The notes below the pieces were generated by a model. It searched no databases. It worked only from the letters and a program-made list of their open reading frames with translations, and was not told the origin of the DNA. Below, piece by piece: positions 12,563-23,505 of a stretch of DNA of 64,000 bases; within the stretch, counting starts at the first letter, position 1; every line of letters begins with the position of its first letter. This DNA comes from Tragulus kanchil (taxonomy: Eukaryota; Chordata; Mammalia; Artiodactyla; Tragulidae): positions 142,246,854 through 142,310,853 of the forward strand of contig JAIOJX010000031.1 in assembly GCA_022376925.1 (NCBI GenBank), written 5' to 3'. Position numbers and translations under genes: made by a program.

Positions 12563-12835
12563 TAAACCATACAGCTCTATGGTTAAAGGTAAAATTTTCA
12601 AAATCAGCTGGTCCTGGGTTTAAATGCTGCCTCTGACAGTAGCCTATGAGACCTGGTTCAAGATGATTGACTTCCTGAAACCTTGATTTCTCAGCTGTCA
12701 AAAGTGAGTATTAATAATAGTAGGTACTTCCTGAAGAATCCAATGGGATTAAGTCTATAAAATATCTAACATGGTATCTGGTAAATGTTGAGGATGATTG
12801 ACTCAATGAATGGTGATGATTATTATCATCGCTTT
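12563..12835 (-). mobile_element. MIR, antisense
   Basis: Full-length-looking MIR read on the minus strand, from the gggtttaaatgctgcctct region to the gatgattattatcatc end. The first 228 bases are duplicated at 11480-11707. Confidence 0.82.
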
Positions 12836-13502
12836 ATAGAGTAGTTGTCCTTTTAAGTGGGTCCAGGGCTTTATTTATGTTCTTTCCCTCCAATCAGACC
12901 CAAACAAGAGAGCGAGAGAAACGGAACAGGCTCTCACCAGAATTAGAATGGTCAGTGTTGTCTTTGGAGTCATTTCTTGTCTCCATACTTCCTTCCACCA
13001 GTCTCTGAGCGATGGCACATAATCACCAAGCCTTGATCCTAGGTGTCCATCAACGAGTGCCTACCAAAGCGTTAGTCTGAAATGGTTTAACCACTGTTGC
13101 CCTTTCCAATAAGGAGTCCCTTCTATAAACCTAGAAACTGGAGCAGAGGATCCAAAGAATGTATTAAATCCAAGGCACAAATAGGTCTCTTTGCCAAGCA
13201 TCCATGCTGTTACCTCATGAGAGGCAGCATGCACTAGAGCTGAAAGAGTGCAGGATTTGGGGCCTGAAGTTTACGTACTCTTCCCTGAGACTCAGTTTCT
13301 TTATCTTCACCCTAAGAGGACTGCAATAAGGATCGAATGGAAAAAGATCAGCCATGGAAATACCATAGTCCCTTCTGTCTCTCTTCCCTAATTCTTTCTC
13401 ATTTCAGTTCTGGTTCACATCATTAATCTTAGAACCTGGCATCTCTTTAGTGTGTTTCCTCTTATTTCTACCTTCTGTTCTATGACAGGAATTTCTAGCT
13501 TG
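12836..13502. other. Unique non-coding stretch
   Basis: No repeat or gene recognised. Moderately GC-balanced, with no long open frame. Confidence 0.5.
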
Positions 13503-13592
13503 ATGAAGACTCTTTTTTTTCTTTTAAATTATTTATTTATTTGACTGCATTGGAAACACAGTCTTAACCACTGGACCACCAGAGAAGTCCCT
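13503..13592 (-). mobile_element. CHR-type SINE remnant
   Basis: Antisense fragment: an A/T tail (ttatttatttatttgactgc), then cttaaccactggaccaccag and agaagtccc, which is the reverse of the CHR 5' start. The middle of the element is missing. Confidence 0.75.
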
Positions 13593-13905
13593 TGATGAAG
13601 ACTCTTGAGGGTATAGGCTGTGGAGGGACTGAGACATACACACAATGAACATTTCATAATCATTTATATGTACAATAAAACTAAGTGCAGCTTTGCTGCT
13701 AGCTCAGGCTTTCTCCGAAAGAAATGGCTCTCATTGGAGGTGACAATCTGCAAAGGACTTTCAAAAATATTACTCACTTCAAAGTACCCTTCTATCATGT
13801 GCTTTCCTGACCCTCAGTGGGAGTGGGGTTTCTACGCAGAACCAGCCAGGTACATTTCCACCAACCCACCTATACAATCAGACTTCCACCAACCCACCTA
13901 GCTCA
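13593..13905. other. Unique stretch with a short local direct repeat
   Basis: Contains ccaccaacccaccta twice, at about 13857-13871 and 13886-13900, next to the SINE insertion point. No gene supported, although an open frame crosses it. Confidence 0.5.
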
Positions 13906-14095
13906 AGGGCTTTTCAGATGGTGCCAGTGTTAAAGAACCTACCTACCAATGCACTAAGAGATGTGGGTTTGATCCCTGGGTGGGGAAGATCCCCTGGAGG
14001 AGACCATAACAAACCACTCCAGTATTCTTTCCGGGAGATTACCATGGACAGAGGAGTCTGGCAGGTTACAGGGCATGGGGCCAGACTGAACGCAA
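13906..14095 (+). mobile_element. Bov-tA/Bov-A SINE
   Basis: agggcttttcagatggtgcc start, gatccctgggtggggaagat, ccactccagtattctt, atggacagaggagtctgg. Well diverged. The tail is eroded. Confidence 0.88.
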
Positions 14096-14794
14096 ATGCT
14101 AGAGGCGTCTTTTATTCTACCAACACATTGCTCTTTCTTTTGGGGAAAGCAGACCTTGGTGGTACCAGTCTATTTCCCCTGACTCTCTTGTTGACACTCC
14201 AGGCACCATCTTCAAAAGGAGTGTGTGCCTTTGTGTGGTAAGAACCAGGAGGGGTCCAATTTTGCCATCAATCATATTTAATAGCATATGCTATTAATGT
14301 AATTTTGTTATTGAAGATTCTTAAATCTATTCAGTGGCTTGTACAAGACAATTATGGTTTTTAAAAAGTACTTGCATGCAATCGGGTATCACCTTTAATT
14401 AGAGCTGTAGCAATTAAATATGGTCATTATAAATGGAATATAAAATATTCACTAACAGTTGACATGGCATTTCTTTCATTGAAAGGAAAATGACATCGGA
14501 ATCAAACAATGAGAATTCTTATTAATTATTTGGTGTCTTATTAAAGACTGTCTGCTTGGAGGATGATGTGAAAGAGTGCGCGGAAGGAAGTCGCTGACAT
14601 TTTGAACAGGCCTCCTCTGCCTCAGAGCCAAGCTCAGTCCTTCACTTACATGGCTCATACTTTTAAGATCCATTCATTGCCCAAAGACAGGCTGTTTGAG
14701 TTCAGGTTTTGGACTTGATTAACAACAAGGCCCCCACAGGCCCCTTCTGTGGTGGGGGCTGGAGTCTGAGACACGTTTGGAGCTAATTCTCATT
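14096..14794. other. Repeat-poor, AT-rich non-coding stretch
   Basis: No interspersed repeat was recognised. The portion 14260-14560 is AT-rich with several homeobox-type cores (TAATTA, ATTAAT, TTTAATTAG), and might be a conserved non-coding element. That is an inference from composition only. Confidence 0.4.
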
Positions 14795-16938
14795 GTGAAA
14801 TCCATATTTCTTCCATGAAGTGTTTTGGTTTTAGATCGTGACAAAATTAATGTGTGTTCAATGCTAAAAACGCTTCCTTGGAGGAAGTATGTGGGAGGTG
14901 AGAACGGGTAGGGGGAGAAACACCCCAAGTTCAACAGCAGCCTAATCACATTTTAGATGTCAGGAGGCACACTTACTGAACATTAATCAAGAATCAGGAT
15001 AGCTTGATTTTTTTTTCTAGTCATAAAAAATTAAGACAGAAATACATAAAATAGACTAAATAAATAAAATAGTCATTCTTCTTCCAATCTGCCTTCCTGC
15101 TGTTTTGTGTTCCGATGTAATTAAAAAGTGGAGAGATTTTTTTCCCTTTCCCTTTGGGAAAAAATAATGGTCTCAGTTTATGTCCCTTTATTGTATGTTC
15201 TCTGGTCATTTTGTGACTTGTCATTTAAGAGCTGGGAAAAGAGGCTGCTTTGTATCAGGAGAAGGTTTCAACTGGTTCCCCAGCCTCATTGCTACAAACA
15301 TATTGGCCAGGGAAGGATATAGAAAGGAACTACAGAAGGTGAATAACGACTCCTCCAACAATTTAGAATGTTTGAAGTTAATTATCCTACTCTGATGACT
15401 GGTTGTCTAGACATTTTAAGTATTTATTTTGTGGTGTCCCCTACAGTTCATAATTAAAGACCTAAAGGAAGACTCCCGGAGGTTTTTACTGGCCAGACCA
15501 GAAATTACCCACACAACATACTGTGCTTGGGCAAAACACAGGAAGAAGTTGCATTCCTTTTTTTCATGCAGTCTGATCGGAGGCAGTGGCTAGAGTATTG
15601 ACTGTCTTTGAACCACAATGGCATTAATGAACCCAACCGAGATCCATTAGGCTCAGCTAAGGATCTCTGCCTGGGACTCAGTGTGTCAATGGCTCCTAAG
15701 AGACGCAATGACTCCAAAGGAACAATCTGCTAGTGTCATGATCTCCCTAATTTTCAGTCCCCCGACATTACCTATGTATGAGTCAGGAACACAACAGGAG
15801 ACATGGAACTGATGTGAAATTTACAATGCAGAATTATTCATTCATTTGTTCGAAACTGATGTGAAATTTACAATGCTACTAATGAGTGAAATCCATATTT
15901 CTTCCATGAAGTGTTTTGGTTTTAGATCGTGACAAAATTAATGTGTGTTCAATGCTAAAAACGCTTCCTTGGAGGAAGTATGTGGGAGGTGAGAACGGGT
16001 AGGGGGAGAAACACCCCAAGTTCAACAGCAGCCTAATCACATTTTAGATGTCAGGAGGCACACTTACTGAACATTAATCAAGAATCAGGATAGCTTGATT
16101 TTTTTTTCTAGTCATAAAAAATTAAGACAGAAATACATAAAATAGACTAAATAAATAAAATAGTCATTCTTCTTCCAATCTGCCTTCCTGCTGTTTTGTG
16201 TTCCGATGTAATTAAAAAGTGGAGAGATTTTTTCCTTCCTTGGAAAAACTAATGGTCTCAGTTTATGTCCCTTTATTGTATGTTCTCTGGTCATTTTGTG
16301 ACTTGTCATTTAAGAGCTGGGAAAAGAGGCTGCTTTGTATCAGGAGAAGGTTTCAACTGGTTCCCCAGCCTCATTGCTACAAACATATTGGCCAGGGAAG
16401 GATATAGAAAGGAACTACAGAAGGTGAATAACGACTCCTCCAACAATTTAGAATGTTTGAAGTTAATTATCCTACTCTGATGACTGGTTGTCTAGACATT
16501 TTAAGTATTTATTTTGTGGTGTCCCCTACAGTTCATAATTAAAGACCTAAAGGAAGACTCCCGGAGGTTTTTACTGGCCAGACCAGAAATTACCCACACA
16601 ACATACTGTGCTTGGGCAAAACACAGGAAGAAGTTGCATTCCTTTTTTTCATGCAGTCTGATCGGAGGCAGTGGCTAGAGTATTGACTGTCTTTGAACCA
16701 CAATGGCATTAATGAACCCAACCGAGATCCATTAGGCTCAGCTAAGGATCTCTGCCTGGGACTCAGTGTGTCAATGGCTCCTAAGAGACGCAATGACTCC
16801 AAAGGAACAATCTGCTAGTGTCATGATCTCCCTAATTTTCAGTCCCCCGACATTACCTATGTATGAGTCAGGAACACAACAGGAGACATGGAACTGATGT
16901 GAAATTTACAATGCAGAATTATTCATTCATTTGTTCGA
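14795..16938 (+). repeat. Direct duplication D6, about 1.06 kb
   Basis: Copy A is 14795-15853 and copy B 15886-16938, 1,091 apart. The linker 15854-15885 is a mosaic of nearby sequence (aactgatgtgaaatttacaa from just upstream, plus ctactaatgag found at about 17017). Homopolymer runs near 15138-15170 are compressed in copy B at 16227-16254. Confidence 0.95.
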
Positions 16939-16984
16939 CAAATGTTTTCTCAGTGCCCCATGTCGAAAGTATTGAGTTAATACT

Positions 16985-17325
16985 TATAGTAAGAATGGGC
17001 CTGAATCTTGGCTTTGCTACTAATGAGATGTGTGACCTTGAGCAAGCTGTTTAGCCTGTCTGTCACTTTGTCAAGTGAGGATAGAAATATTTATTCTCAC
17101 ATGATTTTTAGACACATTAAATAAGAGAAGCTATATACAAGTCCCTCAACATAATGCCTGCTGCTGCTGCTTAGTCACTTCAGTCATGTCTGACTCTGTG
17201 TGACCCCAATGATTGCAGCCCATCAGGTTTCTCTGTCCATGGAATCCTCCAGGCAAGAATACTGGAGTGGGTAGTCATTTCCTTCTCTGCAACCTAGTGC
17301 CTAGTATTTGTTAAATGTTTATTCA
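16985..17325 (-). mobile_element. MIR, antisense, split by a Bov-A SINE
   Basis: The left part has atcttggctttgctactaat, tgtgaccttgagcaagctgt, then gaggatagaaatattta. The right part resumes at about 17295 with gtgcctagtatttgttaaat. The SINE at 17159-17291 sits between the two, so the SINE is younger. Confidence 0.82.
17159..17291 (-). mobile_element. Bov-A SINE (monomer-length) nested in MIR
   Basis: Reverse-strand Bov-A: tgctgcttagtcacttcagt, tgactctgtgtgacccc, ccatggaatcctccaggcaa, gaatactggagtgggtagtc. Only the 3' half of a Bov-tA is present. Confidence 0.9.
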
Positions 17326-17826
17326 AGGTGGATTTCCAATGTGTGCACATCTTTGCTGACGATAGATGCAAAAGTGGTGGAGAAGTTGTGGAGTTCTACA
17401 CAGTTGTGATGATGTCTTCAGTTCTGTAAATCTTTCCTAAGCTGGGGGTGGGAGAGATCCCAAGGATATGCAAATAAAATGGTCCAGTGAGTGTCTTCTG
17501 CCTTAGACCTTCCCTTTCATCTGCAACCAAATAAATCCCCCAAATGGAGTAAAACAACACTCAAGAGAGGCCAAGCCAGGTTCTAAGGCATCCAGGCCAG
17601 GGTAGATGTAAAGAGGCTGGGAAGACCCAGCTAGACTTCAGGGAGGAAGCAGCATTTATAGACTAGGCCTCCTGTTGGCACCAAAGAGACTGCACTTTGT
17701 TTGCCCTCTGCCTGGGCCTCTTGGCTCCTTCCCCCAATCTCCCAACTTTGAGAAGAACATACGAGATAAACCCTATACACTCAAACACAGTCAGAGCTTA
17801 AGTGAGCCCACAGTGTAATTAAATCC

Positions 17827-17865
17827 TTGTGTGTGTATGTATATGTGTGTGTGTGTGTGTGTGTT
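17827..17865. repeat. (GT)n microsatellite, imperfect
   Basis: A GT/GTAT run of about 38 bases. Duplicate at 18926-18964 through D7. Confidence 0.95.
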
Positions 17866-18925
17866 TGCATGAAGCTATAATTCTTTTTATTTGGTCTCTG
17901 AAACTTTCATCCCCAACTCTTCTTCATGAACTTTCTGCCTTCACTTCATCCAGCTTCAGTGCCATACACAACATTCCAGGGCTGCACACTCTTCTGCTGC
18001 TTATCTGTGCTCCAGAAAAATCCCAGATGTCTTCATTTTAGCAAGTTAATTGCTAACTTCACTCTTCAAACTCTTCATCCTTAGATCCAATGCCTGTTTT
18101 CTAGGCCTTTCTGCACCTGGCTGTAAAATGAAGCCATTTTGAAGAGTTTCTAGGGAAGTAAACAATGTCCATGTCACCATTAATCACATTTGTTTTGCTC
18201 CGAAGATGGGTGCTCACAATGGTTAAGCCTGTGGGCTGTGTTCCAAGTATCAGAAAGAAAGAACTAACTTCAAAAGGAAGGTTGGCTGAAGGTGAGGGCT
18301 GTGTCTGGGCCCCCAAACTTGGCCCATGATAGAGAATGGGATAGAGACTTGTGAATGGGCAAGGAGACAATTGATGCATGAACAAGTGGGAGATTAAAGT
18401 TTCTCTTCCAAGACAAAGGACACAATGCACGTTCTTTGGTTTGAGCTCTGGAACAGAGGAGCCATTTTACACAAGTAGGCGAAGTTGTGGAGTTCTACAC
18501 AGTTGTGATGATGTCTTCAGTTCTGTAAATCTTTCCTAAGCTGGGGGTGGGAGAGATCCCAAGGATATGCAAATAAAATGGTCCAGTGAGTGTCTTCTGC
18601 CTTAGACCTTCCCTTTCATCTGCAACCAAATAAATCCCCCAAATGGAGTAAAACAACACTCAAGAGAGGCCAAGCCAGGTTCTAAGGCATCCAGGCCAGG
18701 GTAGATGTAAAGAGGCTGGGAAGACCCAGCTAGACTTCAGGGAGGAAGCAGCATTTATAGACTAGGCCTCCTGTTGGCACCAAAGAGACTGCACTTTGTT
18801 TGCCCTCTGCCTGGGCCTCTTGGCTCCTTCCCCCAATCTCCCAACTTTGAGAAGAACATACGAGATAAACCCTATACACTCAAACACAGTCAGAGCTTAA
18901 GTGAGCCCACAGTGTAATTAAATCC

Positions 18926-18964
18926 TTGTGTGTGTATGTATATGTGTGTGTGTGTGTGTGTGTT
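18926..18964. repeat. (GT)n microsatellite (copy B of D7)
   Basis: Same tract as at 17827-17865. Confidence 0.95.
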
Positions 18965-19249
18965 TGCATGAAGCTATAATTCTTTTTATTTGGTCTCTGA
19001 AACTTTCATCCCCAACTCTTCTTCATGAACTTTCTGCCTTCACTTCATCCAGCTTCAGTGCCATACACAACATTCCAGGGCTGCACACTCTTCTGCTGCT
19101 TATCTGTGCTCCAGAAAAATCCCAGATGTCTTCATTTTAGCAAGTTAATTGCTAACTTCACTCTTCAAACTCTTCATCCTTAGATCCAATGCCTGTTTTC
19201 TAGGCCTTTCTGCACCTGGCTGTAAAATGAAGCCATTTTGAAGAGTTTC

Positions 19250-21402
19250 TAGGGAAGTAAACAATGTCCATGTCACCATTAATCACATTTGTTTTGCTCC
19301 GAAGATGGGTGCTCACAATGGTTAAGCCTGTGGGCTGTGTTCCAAGTATCAGAAAGAAAGAACTAACTTCAAAAGGAAGGTTGGCTGAAGGTGAGGGCTG
19401 TGTCTGGGCCCCCAAACTTGGCCCATGATAGAGAATGGGATAGAGACTTGTGAATGGGCAAGGAGACAATTGATGCATGAACAAGTGGGAGATTAAAGTT
19501 TCTCTTCCAAGACAAAGGACACAATGCACGTTCTTTGGTTTGAGCTCTGGAACAGAGGAGCCATTTTCCACAAGTATTGCTAGTTAGAGAGAAGATGTAG
19601 ACCTAGAGGTAATGGAGGGACCCTGTCTGACTGAAGGAGGGATTGAGAATGGGAGGGAGGGATCAGAGAGACAGGGAGAAGAAGAGTGGAGAGGAAAGAA
19701 AGAGAAGTAACCAGTGTCTGGGTGACATGGTTCAACCACCTGCTTCGAGCGCTGCCTGAGTCCATTATACTACTGGACTTTTCTGCCACAAGAAGCAAAA
19801 AATTTCCCCTTTTCTCCTTAAATCTTTTTGATCATTTGAAAATAATAGTCTTGATTAATACAATGATTGTGGGAGTTTGATATTATTCTTATCTTTCTTT
19901 TGAAAATATGGTAGAATATGACTAAGAAAAAGGTGGAGAAACGTGTTTGATGATATGTTCCACAGCAATTTATATTCCATGATAACTTTGGAGGGGTTAG
20001 AGAAGGAATCAGACAAACAATAATGCTCTCTTTCATTAGGATAAACTTCTTTAAACGAAGTGGTTACTTCCAGCTTGAGCAAAAATCATCACTTGGGGAG
20101 GGAATACTGGGGAGTGGCAGCACTGCGGTACAGATAAATTGGATTCTGATTCTCTTTTAAGAGGGGAGGAAAGAAGATTAGTTATAATATCTATTCTTGA
20201 GCAAATAGGTCACTTGGCATCTTTCTTTTTTTCTGAAATGAATTATCTGTATTTCCCTCTGATTTGGGTATTGGAAAAATCCTTCTCTGGAAAAACTTCT
20301 TGACTGGGGTTGACTAAATGAGCCATTTGAACTAGGAAGTAAACAATGTCCATGTCACCATTAATCACATTTGTTTTGCTCCGAAGATGGGTGCTCACAA
20401 TGGTTAAGCCTGTGGGCTGTGTTCCAAGTATCAGAAAGAAAGAACTAACTTCAAAAGGAAGGTTGGCTGAAGGTGAGGGCTGTGTCTGGGCCCCCAAACT
20501 TGGCCCATGATAGAGAATGGGATAGAGACTTGTGAATGGGCAAGGAGACAATTGATGCATGAACAAGTGGGAGATTAAAGTTTCTCTTCCAAGACAAAGG
20601 ACACAATGCACGTTCTTTGGTTTGAGCTCTGGAACAGAGGAGCCATTTTCCACAAGTATTGCTAGTTAGAGAGAAGATGTAGACCTAGAGGTAATGGAGG
20701 GACCCTGTCTGACTGAAGGAGGGATTGAGAATGGGAGGGAGGGATCAGAGAGACAGGGAGAAGAAGAGTGGAGAGGAAAGAAAGAGAAGTAACCAGTGTC
20801 TGGGTGACATGGTTCAACCACCTGCTTCGAGCGCTGCCTGAGTCCATTATACTACTGGACTTTTCTGCCACAAGAAGCAAAAAATTTCCCCTTTTCTCCT
20901 TAAATCTTTTTGATCATTTGAAAATAATAGTCTTGATTAATACAATGATTGTGGGAGTTTGATATTATTCTTATCTTTCTTTTGAAAATATGGTAGAATA
21001 TGACTAAGAAAAAGGTGGAGAAACGTGTTTGATGATATGTTCCACAGCAATTTATATTCCATGATAACTTTGGAGGGGTTAGAGAAGGAATCAGACAAAC
21101 AATAATGCTCTCTTTCATTAGGATAAACTTCTTTAAACGAAGTGGTTACTTCCAGCTTGAGCAAAAATCATCACTTGGGGGGAGGGGAATACTGGAGAGT
21201 GGCAGCACTGCGGTACAGATAAATTGGATTCTGATTCTCTTTTAAGAGGGGAGGAAAGAAGATTAGTTATAATATCTATTCTTGAGCAAATAGGTCACTT
21301 GGCATCTTTCTTTTTTTCTGAAATGAATTATCTGTATTTCCCTCTGATTTGGGTATTGGAAAAATCCTTCTCTGGAAAAAACTTCTTGACTGGGGTTGAC
21401 TA
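19250..21402 (+). repeat. Direct duplication D8, about 1.07 kb
   Basis: Copy A is 19250-20316 and copy B 20333-21402, about 1,082 apart. The linker aatgagccatttgaact is a shortened version of the bases just before copy A (19228-19250). Because of D7, the sequence at the left edge is present three times (about 18155, 19254 and 20336). Confidence 0.95.
19577..20316. other. Unique non-coding stretch
   Basis: No repeat family or gene recognised. It includes a purine-rich GGGA run near 19640-19700. Repeated at 20659-21402 through D8. Confidence 0.5.
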
Positions 21403-21865
21403 TTAGGATATCCTCCCAAAATTATGTCCAGAATGTTCCTTCAGGTAAGAAAAAACTGGGATTTAAACAGCTCTGATATTTTCCCCTTTGTTTTTATCAA
21501 TACTGCCTCATTTCAGTGTGGGCAGGCCAAATGGTTCTGGCTTCATCCCATGAATTAATGATTCTTCAAATCAATTTAATCTGGAGCCTAATAAATTTTC
21601 TTAATGACAAATCAATGTCAAAAATAATGAAAGAAGGAGTGATTCAATGTGTTTGCCCCCCAATCTCTACCTCCCTAAGCAGAGATGTATTATCTGAAGG
21701 GCAGATTTTGCATTTTCTCTTTCTACAATGCATGACACTTTTTTCTATGCAGAGTGAATGGTCAGAGGCAAGAATACAGGTTCTTTCACCTCCGACTGTC
21801 AGACACTAGAATCTACAATGTTATCCTGTCTCAAGATTTTTTAAAGCTTGACCAGAGTCAACATC

Positions 21866-22159
21866 AGAGAACTAAACTCTTTTTTTTTATTATTGGTTTT
21901 TTATTTTATTTATTTTCATCCATCTTTATTCTTTGGCCCGTGTGGGCCTTCCATTGCAGGGGCCTCTCTCATTACAGAGCACCAGGCTCTGGGCACATGC
22001 GCACCAGAGTGCTGGCTCATAATTGGACACACTGGTCCGGCTCCACAGCACGTGGGATCTTCCCGGGCCAGGGATCAAACCAGTGGCCCTTGCATTGCAA
22101 GGCAGACTCTTTACTCACTGGACCACCAGGGAAGTCCTGCATTAGAGAACTAAGTTCTT
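21866..22159 (-). mobile_element. CHR-type SINE with target-site duplication
   Basis: SINE body 21882-22143, antisense: poly-T/ATTTT tail on the left, ccagggatcaaaccagtggc in the middle, and ggaccaccagggaagtcc at the right. It is flanked by agagaactaaactctt (21866-21881) and agagaactaagttctt (22144-22159), a 16-base duplication with 2 mismatches. Confidence 0.9.
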
Positions 22160-22218
22160 TAGTATTCCTTGCACAGACAAAAAAAAGAAAGAAAAAAATT
22201 ATTTTAAAAAGATGGTGA

Positions 22219-22246
22219 CTGTGTGTGTGTGTGTGTGTGTATGTGT
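22219..22246. repeat. (GT)n microsatellite
   Basis: Ten uninterrupted GT units followed by ATGTG. The duplicate copy at 23380-23407 has nine. Confidence 0.95.
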
Positions 22247-23028
22247 ACACAATGCTGATAAGTAAAGGTATGCAATGTATTAATGTAATGCAGTATGTAA
22301 TGGATAAAAATGGTCAGGAAATGAGCAAGTTTCTTCCTCCTGACTTGACTTCTAGGACTTGAAACAAATATGTAAGGACACTATTAAGCTAGCATTACTT
22401 TAATCTTCAAATGCTTGGTTGATAGCCCCAAAGAATTAACCAATACTTGGTAAGAATCTACTCTGTGTCCATCAGTGTCAGGTATTATAAGTTGTCCATG
22501 AGATTAAGTCTCAGCCTTTATGAAGTTTGTAGCCAAGATTAAGGATGAAAATCTAACACACACAAATCAATTAGAAGAAAAGGTAGCTGCAGATAATAAC
22601 AGAGCCTTCTCAAATTCCAAGTTGGGTGAGATAAATCTGATATTTTCCCTTTGTTTTTATCAATACTGCCTCATTTCAGTGTGGGCAGGCCAAATGGTTC
22701 TGGCTTCATCCCATGAATTAATGATTCTTCAAATCAATTTAATCTGGAGCCTAATAAATTTTCTTAATGACAAATCAATGTCAAAAATAATGAAAGAAGG
22801 AGTGATTCAATGTGTTTGCCCCCCAATCTCTACCTCCCTAAGCAGAGATGTATTATCTGAAGGGCAGATTTTGCATTTTCTCTTTCTACAATGCATGACA
22901 CTTTTTTCTATGCAGAGTGAATGGTCAGAGGCAAGAATACAGGTTCTTTCACCTCCGACTGTCAGACACTAGAATCTACAATGTTATCCTGTCTCAAGAT
23001 TTTTTAAAGCTTGACCAGAGTCAACATC

Positions 23029-23320
23029 AGAGAACTAAACTCTTTTTTCATTATTGGTTTTTTATTTTATTTATTTTCATCCATCTTTATTCTTTGGCCC
23101 GTGTGGGCCTTCCATTGCAGGGGCCTCTCTCATTACAGAGCACCAGGCTCTGGGCACATGCGCACCAGAGTGCTGGCTCATAATTGGACACACTGGTCCG
23201 GCTCCACAGCACGTGGGATCTTCCCGGGCCAGGGATCAAACCAGTGGCCCTTGCATTGCAAGGCAGACTCTTTACTCACTGGACCACCAGGGAAGTCCTG
23301 CATTAGAGAACTAAGTTCTT
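23029..23320 (-). mobile_element. CHR-type SINE with target-site duplication (copy B of D9)
   Basis: Same insertion as 21866-22159. The body is 23045-23304 with the same flanking duplication. The T-run at its left end is shorter and carries a C. Confidence 0.9.
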
Positions 23321-23379
23321 TAGTATTCCTTGCACAGACAAAAAAAAGAAAGAAAAAAATTATTTTAAAAAGATGGTGA

Positions 23380-23407
23380 CTGTGTGTGTGTGTGTGTGTA
23401 TGTGTAC
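23380..23407. repeat. (GT)n microsatellite (copy B of D9)
   Basis: Nine GT units against ten in copy A. Confidence 0.95.
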
Positions 23408-23505
23408 ACAATGCTGATAAGTAAAGGTATGCAATGTATTAATGTAATGCAGTATGTAATGGATAAAAATGGTCAGGAAATGAGCAAGTTTCTTCCTCCT
23501 GACTT

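Larger units (their letters stand above)
10624..12791 (+). repeat. Direct duplication D5, 1.08 kb, no linker
   Basis: Copy A is 10624-11707 and copy B 11708-12791, exactly abutting with 1,084-base spacing. The junction joins aaatgttga to gatcagggg with about 2 shared bases. The copies look essentially identical. Content is an L1 end, unique DNA and a MIR. Confidence 0.97.
17382..19576 (+). repeat. Direct duplication D7, about 1.1 kb
   Basis: Copy A is 17382-18477 and copy B 18481-19576, 1,099 apart, with a 3-base linker. Content is unique DNA with a GT microsatellite. The end of copy B is duplicated again in D8. Confidence 0.96.

Noticed and set aside
21754..22218. 154-codon open frame repeated in the next copy
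   Set aside because: Runs through an antisense CHR SINE and its target repeat; repeated only because of duplication D9.
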